Positions 54,108 to 62,945 of a stretch of 64,000 nucleotides of DNA are shown one piece after another (the stretch's first letter is position 1; every line of letters begins with the position of its first letter). A program made the position numbers and the translations under genes. Below the pieces are notes generated by a model, which was not told the origin of the DNA, searched no databases, and saw only the letters and a list, made by a program, of their open reading frames with translations. The stretch is from GAS188 sp963794475 (GTDB lineage: Bacteria > Pseudomonadota > Alphaproteobacteria > Rhizobiales > Beijerinckiaceae), in the NCBI GenBank assembly GCA_963794475.1, contig CAWCDW010000002.1, forward strand, positions 744,001 through 808,000. Direction: 5' to 3'.

Positions 54108-55244
54108 TCAGTAGTTGATCCCGGCAAAGAACATGGCGAAGATACCGTCGACCACGATGACCATGAAGATCGATTTGACCACCGAGGAGGTCGTCTGGCG
54201 CCCCAGCGATTCGGCGGAGCCCTCTACCCCCATGCCTTCCATGGTCGCGATGAGCCCGATCACCAAGGCCATGAAGGGCGCCTTGATCATTCCCACGAGG
54301 AAAGTGTGAATGCCGACCGCATTCTGCAGGCGGAACAGGAAGATCTCCGGACTGATTCCCCCGTAATAGAAGGCGACGATCCCGGCGCCGAACAAGGCAG
54401 CCATCGCCGAGATGAAGGTCAGCATCGGCATGGCAAAAAGCAGCGCGATCACCCGTGGCAGGATCAGCACTTCCATCGGGTCGAGCCCGATCACATGGAG
54501 CGCGTCGATCTCTTCGCGCATCTTCATCGAGCCGAGCTCGGCGGTGATCGAGGAGCCCGAGCGGCCCGCGATCATGATCGAGGTGAGGAGCAAGGCCAGC
54601 TCCCGCAAGGTCAGGATGCCGACGAGGTCGACGACGAGGCTCGGCGCCCCGAAAGTATTGAGCTGGAAAATGCCCTGCTGGGCGACGATGCCGCCCACCA
54701 GGAAAGAGATCAGCGCGATGATCGGCACGCTGCGCAGCCCGATCATCTCGAGGTGATGCACGATCGAGGTGAAGCGCAGGCGCGCCGGATTGGCGATGGA
54801 GCGCACGAGAGCCATGGTGAACAGGCCCATGTAGGACGTGCCGTCGACCATGTCCTCGGAGGCGCCGACCACGCCCTTGCCGAAATCGGCGAGAAGATCG
54901 ACGAGGCGCTCGACCGGGCGCGGCGGTGGCGGATCGGCGTAATGGGTGCGCACTTCCTCGATCAAGATGCGCTGCTTGTCCTGCGGCGCCTTGAGATCGA
55001 CGTTGGCGCCCGCATCGGCAAGGCCGCGGCGCGTGCGCTCGACGAGCCAGGCGCCCGCCGTGTCGATGCGATCGACGCCTTCCAGGTCGAGCGTGACGCG
55101 GGCAGCGGCGGCGCCGAGCTCTTGCAGCGCCGCCGAGACGGCGGCCTCGGCGAGCCGCGCGCGCCGCGCGATCCACGAACCGTCGAGCGCCAGCACGGCG
55201 CTCCCGGCCCGTACATCTACGCGGATTTGCGGACGGATGGACAC
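54108..55244 (-). CDS. mlaE: MlaE-like permease with N-terminal STAS (MlaB-like) domain
   Basis: A 378-residue fusion. Residues about 8-100 form a STAS domain (VTLDLEGVDRIDTAGAWLVERTRRGL), the fold of MlaB, which in E. coli is a separate activator. Residues about 150-378 are the MlaE permease with the conserved GLRSVPIIALISFLVGGIVAQQG, ELGSMKMREEIDALHVIGLDP and a final IFMVIVVDGIFAMFF. It starts with GTG at 55244 and heads the mlaE-mlaF-mlaD-lipoprotein operon. Confidence 0.93.
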   Translation of the reverse strand: MSIRPQIRVDVRAGSAVLALDGSWIARRARLAEAAVSAALQELGAAAARVTLDLEGVDRIDTAGAWLVERTRRGLADAGANVDLKAPQDKQRILIEEVRTHYADPPPPRPVERLVDLLADFGKGVVGASEDMVDGTSYMGLFTMALVRSIANPARLRFTSIVHHLEMIGLRSVPIIALISFLVGGIVAQQGIFQLNTFGAPSLVVDLVGILTLRELALLLTSIMIAGRSGSSITAELGSMKMREEIDALHVIGLDPMEVLILPRVIALLFAMPMLTFISAMAALFGAGIVAFYYGGISPEIFLFRLQNAVGIHTFLVGMIKAPFMALVIGLIATMEGMGVEGSAESLGRQTTSSVVKSIFMVIVVDGIFAMFFAGINY

Positions 55245-55491
55245 GCTGCGAGCCTCCTCCCAGGCCGATCGACGGCGAAATCATTCGGTCGCGCGGCCAT
55301 CTTACGGCAAGACCCCTCTCCGCAACATCGCGCCGGTGACCGAATTCGGGGTCCGTATTACCACGCAATCATGCCCTCATCGCCGCATCCGTGCAAAATT
55401 CCAAAGCGGAATCAAGACGCGCCGGTTTTCAGCTTGGCCTCGCATTCATTCCGGTGCATGGTCCTCAGGTCCCCATTCTCATCCCTACCCC

Positions 55492-56421
55492 GTGAATCCG
55501 CTCCTCGGCATCATTCTCAAGATCGCCTCGACCCTTGTCTTTTCGATGATGGGGGCGAGCATCAAATTCGTCGGCACGCGCTATCCGACCGGCGAAATTA
55601 TGTTCTTTCGCGCCTTCTTCACCTTGATTCCGCTGATGAGCTGGCTCGCTTATCGCCACGAGATCTCGACGGTTCACAAGACGAGCCATTTCTGGGGGCA
55701 TGTGCGGCGCAATCTCGTGGGCGCGACGGGGATGTTCTGCGGCTTCGTCGGGCTTACCAACCTGCCGTTGCCGGATGCGACGGCAATCGGCTATGCGGGG
55801 CCTCTGCTCACCGTCGTCTTCGCCGCCGTCCTGCTCAAGGAGGTAGTGCGGCTCTATCGCTGGTCGGCGGTTCTCATCGGCCTCGTCGGCGTCGTGTTGA
55901 TGCTGCTGCCGCATATGTCCTCATCGCTCATCACCGAGGCGCGAAACGGTGGGCCGGCGCTCGGCGCACTCGCCTCGCTCGCAGGCGCCGCCTGCACGGC
56001 CTTCGCGGTCATCGAGGTCCGGCGCCTCTCGCAAAGCGAGACCACGGCGACCATTGTCTTCTACTTCTCGATCGTCTGCTCGGCGCTGGCGCTGCTCTCG
56101 CTTTTCTGGGGTTGGCGGATGCCGAGCCTCGCGGATGGCGTGATCCTCGTCGCCACCGGCATTTTCGGCGGGATGGGGCAAATCCTGTTGACCGCAAGCT
56201 ACCGCCATGCCGGCGTTTCGACGCTCGCGCCTTTCGATTACACCTCGATGATCTGGGCGCTCACGCTGGGCTATGTGTTGTTCGGCGAGCGACCGTTGGA
56301 GATCGTCCTCGCTGGGGCCGCGGTGGTGATCTCGGCGGGGCTCTTCGTGATCTGGCGCGAGCATCAGCTCGGCCTCGTGCGGCGCGTGGAGGAGAAGACC
56401 GCGCGGCCACGCGTGGCTTAA
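55492..56421 (+). CDS. EamA/DMT-family transporter
   Basis: A 309-residue membrane protein with ten predicted helices in two EamA repeats (first repeat opens ASTLVFSMMGASIKFVG; second contains GIFGGMGQILLTASYRHAG). The drug/metabolite transporter family exports amino acids, nucleotides or other small molecules; the substrate is not inferable. I chose the GTG at 55492, since the upstream open frame lacks membrane-protein character. It diverges from mlaE across a 247-bp gap. Confidence 0.87.
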   Translation: MNPLLGIILKIASTLVFSMMGASIKFVGTRYPTGEIMFFRAFFTLIPLMSWLAYRHEISTVHKTSHFWGHVRRNLVGATGMFCGFVGLTNLPLPDATAIGYAGPLLTVVFAAVLLKEVVRLYRWSAVLIGLVGVVLMLLPHMSSSLITEARNGGPALGALASLAGAACTAFAVIEVRRLSQSETTATIVFYFSIVCSALALLSLFWGWRMPSLADGVILVATGIFGGMGQILLTASYRHAGVSTLAPFDYTSMIWALTLGYVLFGERPLEIVLAGAAVVISAGLFVIWREHQLGLVRRVEEKTARPRVA

Positions 56422-56466
56422 CTCAAAGCGTAATCCGGAAACGTAAAAACAGGGGTGGTTTCAGCC

Positions 56467-57253
56467 ATGCTTCTCTACGAACACCCGCTCTCCTCCTATG
56501 CCCAGAAGGTCAAGATCGCGCTCAGGGAAAAAGGCGTGCCCTTCGAGCTCGAATTGCCCGAGAGCTTCGGGACTGGCCGCGCCGATGGTGCCTTCGCCGC
56601 CGCCAATCCCCGGGCCGAGGTGCCGGTGCTGGTCGATGGCGGCATCCGCATCTTCGAGTTCGACCATCATCATGGAATATGTGGAGGACCGCTGGCCCGA
56701 CCCTCCCCTTTTGCCGCGCTCGCCCGAAGCCCGTGCCGAGGCCCGTATGACGGAGGAGGTGTGCGACACCCAGTACGAAGCCGTCAATTGGGGTTTCGGC
56801 GAGGTGCTGTGGTTTCGCCGCGCGACAGGTGCGCTCGAGGAAACCCTGCGGAACGAGGCCGCGCGCCAGACTGAGATTTTGCAGGATTGGCTGGCGGCGC
56901 GCCTCGGCAAGGCGGATTGGTTCGGCGGCAAGGATTTCGGCTGGGCCGATGCAGCCGTGGCGCCGATGGTCAATCGCTCGGTTCACTATGGGATGGGGCC
57001 CGCATCAGGGAGCGAGCTTGCCCGATGGCATCGGCGTTTGTGCGAACGGCCCTCCGTCGCCAAGACGTTCGCGGAATTCGACGCGGCCGCATCGCGCATG
57101 GCGGGTGCGGCCACGCTTTTCACGACCGGCGGAAGACGGCGCGAATATCGCGACCACCGGCTCGAATGGATGATCAAATCGGGCGGAATCGAGGTGGTGC
57201 TCGCCGGCTTGCGGGACGATAATATCCGCTTTTCCTGGCCGAGCGCCTCGTAA
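56467..57253 (+). CDS. Glutathione S-transferase family protein, one frameshift
   Basis: Once corrected, about 261 residues with an N-terminal thioredoxin-like domain (YEHPLSSYAQKVKIALREKGVP at residues 4-25, PRAEVPVLVDGG near 53 with the cis-Pro, then FES-TIIMEYVEDRWP) and an all-helical C-terminal domain. Removing one T of TT at 56659-56660 rejoins the frame as GAG-TCG-ACC. The ATG at 56467 follows AGGGGTGG. Function is likely detoxification; the substrate is unknown. Confidence 0.82.
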
Positions 57254-57277
57254 AACCCCCTTCCGCTCCTTCCGATT

Positions 57278-58690
57278 TCAGGCGAAGGCGACGCGGATCA
57301 TGTTGGTCGCGCCAGGCGTGCCGAAAGGCAAGCCGGCAATGATGATCACGCGCTCGCCAGGCTTCACGAAATCCTCCTGACGCGCGATGTGCACGGCGCG
57401 GGTGACCATGTCGTCAACATCATGGGCATCGTCCGTGACCACCGCGTGCACGCCCCAGCCCAGCGCCAGCCGGCGCGCCGTGCGCACGTTCGGCGTGAGC
57501 ACCAGGATGGGAAGCTCGGGCCGCTCGCGCGCGATGCGCAGCGCGGTCGCCCCCAATTCGCTCCAAGCGATGATGGCGCTCACCCCCACCGTCTCGGTGA
57601 TCGAGCGTGCCGCCGCGGCAATAGCGTCGGCGCCGGTCGCCTCCGGCGCGGAACGCTGCGCCGCGATGATGATGGCGTGATTGGGGTCGCTCTCGACCTC
57701 CTCGGCGATGCGGTTCATCATCACGACCGCCTCGACCGGATATTGCCCGGCGGCGCTTTCGGCCGAAAGCATCACGGCGTCCGCCCCCTCGAAGACCGCG
57801 GTCGCGACATCGGTGACCTCGGCGCGCGTCGGCACCGGACTCGAGATCATCGATTCCAGCATCTGCGTCGCGATGACCACGGGTTTACCGGTCCGGCGCG
57901 TAAGCCGCGTGATGCGTTTTTGGATGCCGGGAACCTTCTCGAGCGGGAGTTCGACGCCGAGATCGCCGCGCGCCACCATCACGGCATCGGCGATCTCCAT
58001 GATCTCCTCGAATCGCGCCACCGCCTGCGGCTTCTCGATCTTGGCGAGCACGGCGCATTGGCCGCGCGCCAATTTCTTGACCTCCGCCACATCCTCGGGG
58101 CGCTGCACGAAAGACACGGCGATCCAATCGACGCCCGCGTCCACCGCAGCCTCCGCGTCGCCTCGGTCCTTCTCCGTCATCGCGGTGATCGGGATCACCG
58201 TATCGGGCACGCTCACGCCCTTGCGATCGGTCAACCGTCCGCCCGTCACGACCTCGGTGACGGCGCGCGCCGGCGTCGCCTCGAGGATGCGAAGCGCGAG
58301 CTTGCCGTCATCGAGCAGCACGATATGGCCGGGCTCGAGCGAGCTTAGAATTTCCGGATGCGGCAGATGCACGCGCGTGGCGTCGCCTTTGGCGGGATCG
58401 GCATCAAGCGTGAAGCGCTGGCCGCGCTCGAGCTCAACGCCGCCGCCCGCGAAAGCTCCGATGCGCAATTTGGGGCCCTGGAGATCGGCCAGGATGCCGA
58501 CCGGACGGCCGAAGTGCTTCTCGAGGTCTCGGATGGCAAGGACGCGTTCGCGCATCGAGTCGCGCGAGGCGTGACTCATATTGATGCGGAACATGTCGAC
58601 GCCGGCTGAAAACAGCTCGCCCATCGTCGCCGAGCTTTCGGACGCGGGTCCGAGGGTGGCGACGATCTTGACGCGGCGCCGACGCCTCAT
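57278..58690 (-). CDS. pyk: Pyruvate kinase
   Basis: Transfers phosphate from phosphoenolpyruvate to ADP. The 470-residue protein carries KIVATLGPASES at the N-terminus, DLQGPKLRIG near 68, LAKIEKPQAV with the catalytic Lys near 212, MVARGDLGVELPLEKVPGIQ near 233 and ATQMLESMI near 262. The ATG at 58690 overlaps the stop of the DUF1036 gene (ATGA), the preferred start over in-frame codons to 58744. Confidence 0.96.
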   Translation of the reverse strand: MRRRRRVKIVATLGPASESSATMGELFSAGVDMFRINMSHASRDSMRERVLAIRDLEKHFGRPVGILADLQGPKLRIGAFAGGGVELERGQRFTLDADPAKGDATRVHLPHPEILSSLEPGHIVLLDDGKLALRILEATPARAVTEVVTGGRLTDRKGVSVPDTVIPITAMTEKDRGDAEAAVDAGVDWIAVSFVQRPEDVAEVKKLARGQCAVLAKIEKPQAVARFEEIMEIADAVMVARGDLGVELPLEKVPGIQKRITRLTRRTGKPVVIATQMLESMISSPVPTRAEVTDVATAVFEGADAVMLSAESAAGQYPVEAVVMMNRIAEEVESDPNHAIIIAAQRSAPEATGADAIAAAARSITETVGVSAIIAWSELGATALRIARERPELPILVLTPNVRTARRLALGWGVHAVVTDDAHDVDDMVTRAVHIARQEDFVKPGERVIIIAGLPFGTPGATNMIRVAFA

Positions 58691-59136
58691 TTCGTGATTG
58701 GACCCTGTTGGGGTGTCTTGGAATCGGTGAACTGCACGCGCCAATCCTTCTGTTCGCCCGTGTCCACCTCGAAAAAGCCGGTGCGGTCATAGCCCCGCGC
58801 GAGACAATTCTCCACGCCGCGGATGGTGAACTCCTTATCGCCCGTGCACATGAAGGAAGACCCGGCCCATTCGCCGCCGCGATCATAATCGACCCCGTAG
58901 ACATAATAATACCGCGCCGCGAGGCGCCCGGACAACAGCTTCTCGCATTGGTTGGGCTTGAGATTCCACCACCCTTCCGTCACCCAGCCTTGCTGATCGC
59001 GATAGCCGAGCGCCACGCCGACCCTGCTCGACGTCGAGTTGCATACGCTCATATCGGCCTTCGCCGACCCGCCCATCGCCAAGAAAAGGAACATAGGGCA
59101 AAGAAGCACCGCCAGGATGCCGGATCTCAGGATCAT
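58687..59136 (-). CDS. DUF1036 family secreted protein
   Basis: A 149-residue exported protein. A signal peptide (ILAVLLCPMFLFLAMGGSAKA) is followed by the DUF1036 body: VCNSTSSRVGVALGYRDQQGW, WWNLKPNQCEKLL, YYYVYGVDYDRGGEW and CTGDKEFTIRGVENCLARGYDRTGFFEVDTGE. Four Cys remain after cleavage, likely as disulphides. The ATG at 59136 has GGAGG 6-7 nt upstream. It is translationally coupled to pyk, a pairing common in alphaproteobacteria, but its role is unknown. Confidence 0.88.
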   Translation of the reverse strand: MILRSGILAVLLCPMFLFLAMGGSAKADMSVCNSTSSRVGVALGYRDQQGWVTEGWWNLKPNQCEKLLSGRLAARYYYVYGVDYDRGGEWAGSSFMCTGDKEFTIRGVENCLARGYDRTGFFEVDTGEQKDWRVQFTDSKTPQQGPITK

Positions 59137-59275
59137 GGCCGCCTCCAGCAAGAAAGCGTGCAGCAAACCGAAGGCAGCCTTGAGGCTTCGAGCCTCGACG
59201 GCCGCCTGACATTTTCACGAAAACAAAAGCGAACCGACTTCGGCCGCATCATGGCGGCCGGGCGTGACCAAATGG

Positions 59276-59818
59276 CTAACGTGGAGCCAGCACCATGGTC
59301 ATCTGGCGGCCTTCCATCGAGGGTTCGCTCTCGACCTTCGCCATCTCGGCCGTATCGGCCTTGACACGCTGCAAGACCTTTGCGCCGAGCTCGACATGCG
59401 CCATTTCACGGCCGCGGAAACGCAAGGTCACCTTCACCTTGTCACCTTCCTCGAAAAAGCGGCGCACCGACTTCATCTTCACGTCATAGTCATGATCGTC
59501 GATGCCCGGCCGCAGCTTGATCTCCTTGATCTCGATGACCTTTTGGCGCTTGCGCGCCTCATTGGCCTTCTTCTGCTCGAGGAAGCGGAAGCGGCCGTAA
59601 TCGAGAATTTTGCAAACGGGGGGGTCCGAGTTCGGTGAGATCTCGACCAGATCGAGGCCGGCGTCCTCAGCGATCTTGAGGGCGTCGAAGAAAGGCATCA
59701 CCCCTTTGTTCGCACCACTGTCATCGATCAACTGAACGTCGCGGACACCTCGAATGTCGCGGTTTGCCCGGGGCCCCTCCTTTTGGGGGGTGGGCATGGG
59801 ACGGAAGGGGCGGCGAAT
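59276..59818 (-). CDS. infC: Translation initiation factor IF-3
   Basis: IF-3 keeps 30S subunits free and checks start-codon pairing. From an ATT at 59818 the product is 180 residues, with the N-domain NRDIRGVRDVQLIDDSGANKG, linker RKRQKVIEIKEIKLRPG and C-domain RFFEEGDKVKVTLRFRGREM. The ATT is preceded by AGAGGAG at a good distance and opens the expected M-R-R-P-F-type N-terminus. ATG within PMPTPQ (seven codons on) and TTG at 59866 are alternatives. E. coli infC also uses ATT for autoregulation. Confidence 0.93.
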   Translation of the reverse strand: MRRPFRPMPTPQKEGPRANRDIRGVRDVQLIDDSGANKGVMPFFDALKIAEDAGLDLVEISPNSDPPVCKILDYGRFRFLEQKKANEARKRQKVIEIKEIKLRPGIDDHDYDVKMKSVRRFFEEGDKVKVTLRFRGREMAHVELGAKVLQRVKADTAEMAKVESEPSMEGRQMTMVLAPR

Positions 59819-59878
59819 GGCTGGCTTCTCCTCTTGCTGACGATAGTTCAGAACATTTCGTCGCAATCTCGTGGGAAG

Positions 59879-61105
59879 TCAACGGGTGCGCTTGTCACTT
59901 TTCTGCTCGATGAGCGTTTCATAGACGCCGAGCGTCTTGTCCACCATGCCAGGAAGGGAGAAATGCGCCTCCACATGGGCGCGGGCGCGCGCCTGCATCG
60001 CCGAACGCTGGCTGGCCCGAAGCGAGAGCGCTTCCGCGATGCCTTCGGCGAGCGCGCGAGCATCCGAGGGCGGCACGCGCCAGCCCGTGCGCGCGCCGGG
60101 CGGGGCATCAGGTGGCGCGAGCACGGTTTCCGGCACGGCACCGAGATCGGTCACGATCACGGGCGCGCCCATCGCTTGCGCCTCAACGGCGGAACGGCCG
60201 AAAGCCTCGGGCTCGGTCGAGGCCACGGCGACCGCGTGCGCGGCGAGGAACGCGGCCGGCATGTCGGCGCAATGGCCCACGCGCCTCACCGCCCTGCCGA
60301 GCGCATGAGCCGCGATCAGCTCGTCAAGCTCGCGCACGTAATTGTCTCGCCCCTGCGCATCCCCCGCCATGACGAAGCTCGTGTCGGAAAAGCCTTCCGC
60401 AAGGAGGAGGCGCGCGGCCTCGATGAAGAATTTCTGCCCTTTCCAGCCCGTGAGCCTCGCGGCCAAAAGCACGATGCGTCGGCCCGGCTCCACGCCCCAG
60501 GCGGCACGCAGCTTTTCGACCCGCTCGGGCGCCACGGCCGAAGGCGCAAAGAGGGAAAGATCGGTGCCGCGGTGGATGACCTCGGTGCGCGCGCGCGCCC
60601 AAGGGTAGAGCGTCGCGATGACTTCGGACGTGTAGTGGGAATTCGCGATCACCCTATCGCCGCGCGCCATGATGGAATTGTAAAGCAGCTTCGGCGCCGC
60701 GCGCCCGCCATAGATGCCGTGATACGTGGTCACGAAAGGAAGCTTGAGCGAATGCGCGGCGCAAAGCGCCGTCCAGGCGGGCGCGCGCGAGCGGGCGTGG
60801 ATCAGCGCCACCCCTTCCTCTCGGCACAGGCGCTTGAGCCGCTGGACGTTGAGGGCAAGCTTCAACGGGTTTTTCGTCGCCGCCGGAAACCGTATCCACT
60901 CGCCACCCTTCGCCTGCAATTCGGCGACGAGCCGACCGTCTTCGCTCGCGACCACCGCGCGCGCGCCGGCCTCGACGAGGCCCGCCGCGACATCGATCGT
61001 CGTGCGCTCGGCCCCGCCGGTGTCAAGCGCGGGAATGATCTGGAGGATGGTGCGCCCGGGCAGGATTTTCCGACCTGTGGCGCGAAACATTCCGGTCTCG
61101 ATCAT
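59879..61105 (-). CDS. Glycosyltransferase family 4
   Basis: A 408-residue GT-B fold enzyme. The acceptor domain has IIPALDTGGAERTTIDVA near residue 23 and HARSRAPAWTAL near 105. The donor domain has VLLAARLTGWKGQKFFIEA near 235 and the EX7E-type STEPEAFGRSAVEAQAMGAPVIVTDLG near 310. It resembles retaining sugar transferases of lipopolysaccharide or exopolysaccharide synthesis. It lies immediately upstream of infC on the same strand. Confidence 0.88.
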   Translation of the reverse strand: MIETGMFRATGRKILPGRTILQIIPALDTGGAERTTIDVAAGLVEAGARAVVASEDGRLVAELQAKGGEWIRFPAATKNPLKLALNVQRLKRLCREEGVALIHARSRAPAWTALCAAHSLKLPFVTTYHGIYGGRAAPKLLYNSIMARGDRVIANSHYTSEVIATLYPWARARTEVIHRGTDLSLFAPSAVAPERVEKLRAAWGVEPGRRIVLLAARLTGWKGQKFFIEAARLLLAEGFSDTSFVMAGDAQGRDNYVRELDELIAAHALGRAVRRVGHCADMPAAFLAAHAVAVASTEPEAFGRSAVEAQAMGAPVIVTDLGAVPETVLAPPDAPPGARTGWRVPPSDARALAEGIAEALSLRASQRSAMQARARAHVEAHFSLPGMVDKTLGVYETLIEQKSDKRTR

Positions 61106-61177
61106 CCTCCATCCATGACATGAAGAGCGGCGCGAGAAAACAGGTTCAGCCGGACCCTGTAAGCGGATCGCGTCGCC

Positions 61178-61657
61178 TCAGTAGAAATAGAAGAAGTATA
61201 TGAGCACCAGGACAACGCCTGTCAGCACCGCCGTCATGCTGTTGACCGTGGCATAAAGCTCGCGTCGATAGATGAGGTCATCCTCGAGTTGCGAGATCAA
61301 GCTTCGCTTGTCGCCAACGAACAGTCTTGCCTCGGCGACGCTCATGCAGCGCAAGCACATGACCGCGAGAATGAGATAGAGCCCGATCGTCAAATAGCAG
61401 ATGAAGCGCTCCAAATCGTGATCGACGATTTCGCTGATCGCTGTCACGCCCATGGCGGCGATCATCATCGAGATATGGGTGAGCGTGCCCGATGCCTTGG
61501 TGTCCATCTGATCCAGCGCCCGCTGCACAGCCTTCGGCTCGCTCGGCTCGTCGCTGGCGACGCATAAATTGGCGATGAATTGGCGCCGACGCGCGTCGGT
61601 CCAATCCTTGGTGAGATGGCGACGAGAAAACTCGTCGAGGGCTGTCAGCCAGCGCAT
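61178..61657 (-). CDS. Small polytopic membrane protein of unknown function
   Basis: A 159-residue protein with a charged N-terminus (about 60 residues), two adjacent hydrophobic helices (THISMMIAAMGVTAISEIV and FICYLTIGLYLILAVMCLRC) and a C-terminal helix (MTAVLTGVVLVLIYFFYFY). The ATG at 61657 has GAGGGAGGC just upstream; the longer frame to 61837 overlaps pheS and is rejected. It occupies the place where pheT normally follows pheS. No family was recognised. Confidence 0.7.
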   Translation of the reverse strand: MRWLTALDEFSRRHLTKDWTDARRRQFIANLCVASDEPSEPKAVQRALDQMDTKASGTLTHISMMIAAMGVTAISEIVDHDLERFICYLTIGLYLILAVMCLRCMSVAEARLFVGDKRSLISQLEDDLIYRRELYATVNSMTAVLTGVVLVLIYFFYFY

Positions 61658-61736
61658 CGGCGCCTCCCTCGAAGAACCGCGCTTCCATGCTGCTTCGTCC
61701 TCGCGCCGCGTCGAGCGCCCGGCGCGTCGAGCCCGC

Positions 61737-62822
61737 TCAGCTCGACAACCCGCCGGCAAGCGTCGGGAATTCGAGCGGGCGGAAGCCGTAATGGCCAAGC
61801 CAACGGACATCCGCGTCGACGAACTGTCGCAGATCATCCATGCCGTATTTCAGCATGGCAATGCGTTCGATGCCCATCCCCCAGGCAAAGCCTTGGTACT
61901 CGTCCGGATCGAGCCCGCAATTGCGCAGGACATTCGGGTGCACCATGCCGCAGCCGAGGATCTCGAGCCAATCCTCGCCTTCGCCGAAGCGGATTTCGCC
62001 GCCCTTTCGCGAGCATTGGATATCGACCTCGGCGGAAGGCTCGGTGAAGGGGAAGAAGGAGGGGCGGAATCTGATCGTCACATCCGCGAGCTCGAAGAAG
62101 GATTTGCAGAATTCCTCGAGAATCCATTTGAGATGGCCGAGATGAGCCTCTTTGTCGATCACAAGCCCCTCGACCTGATGAAACATGGGCAGATGCGTTT
62201 GGTCGGGCGGATCGCTGCGATAGGTGCGGCCCGGGCATATGATTCGGATCGGCGGTTTTTGCGACATCATCGTGCGGATCTGCACAGGCGATGTGTGCGT
62301 GCGCAGCACCTTGCGCTCCCCCTTGGCGTCGGGCGGAAAGAAAAAGGTGTCCTGCATGTCGCGCGCCGGATGACCGGGCGGGAAGTTCAAGGCGGTGAAG
62401 TTCAGCCAATCGGTCTCGATATCGGGGCCTTCGGCGATCGAAAAGCCCATGTCGGCGAAAACCGCGGTGAGCTCGTCGACAACCTGGCTGATCGGATGCA
62501 CGCGTCCGCGCCCGACAGCGCTTTCGCGCAACGGAAGCGAGAGATCGAGCTTTTCGGCGGACAGGCGCGCCTCCAAGGCCGCGCCCGCGAGCGCCTGCTT
62601 GCGCGAATGCACCGCTGCCTGCACTTCGTCCCGCAAGCCATTGATCAGCGGGCCTTTTTCTCGACGTTCTTCGGGCGTCATGGAGCCGAGGCTCTTCAAA
62701 AGCTCGGAGATACGGCCCTTCTTGCCGAGCGCCGACACACGCACGGCCTCGAGAGCGGCTTCGTCGGGCGCCTGGGCGATTGCGGTGAGAAGCTCGCGTT
62801 GGAGCCCAGCGAAATCGGACAT
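61737..62822 (-). CDS. pheS: Phenylalanyl-tRNA synthetase alpha chain
   Basis: The catalytic chain of the tetrameric class II synthetase. At 361 residues it has the coiled-coil N-terminus and then motif 2 and 3 regions: HPARDMQDTFFF near 175, LRTHTSPVQIRTM near 197, FHQVEGLVIDK near 240, and the C-terminal GWAWGMGIERIAMLKYG-like FAWGMGIERIAML near 328. The ATG at 62822 follows GGGAAGG. pheT does not follow downstream within this window. Confidence 0.95.
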   Translation of the reverse strand: MSDFAGLQRELLTAIAQAPDEAALEAVRVSALGKKGRISELLKSLGSMTPEERREKGPLINGLRDEVQAAVHSRKQALAGAALEARLSAEKLDLSLPLRESAVGRGRVHPISQVVDELTAVFADMGFSIAEGPDIETDWLNFTALNFPPGHPARDMQDTFFFPPDAKGERKVLRTHTSPVQIRTMMSQKPPIRIICPGRTYRSDPPDQTHLPMFHQVEGLVIDKEAHLGHLKWILEEFCKSFFELADVTIRFRPSFFPFTEPSAEVDIQCSRKGGEIRFGEGEDWLEILGCGMVHPNVLRNCGLDPDEYQGFAWGMGIERIAMLKYGMDDLRQFVDADVRWLGHYGFRPLEFPTLAGGLSS

Positions 62823-62945
62823 CTTGCCTTCCCTGTTCAGGTTCCGGGCGGGAGCGGATGAGAAGTCGCCGCTTGTGCCATCACCGTCGCGACCTGTCGA
62901 GACGAAAGCTCAAGGTCGGTCAATCAATCGCTCCCATGCCTTCGC

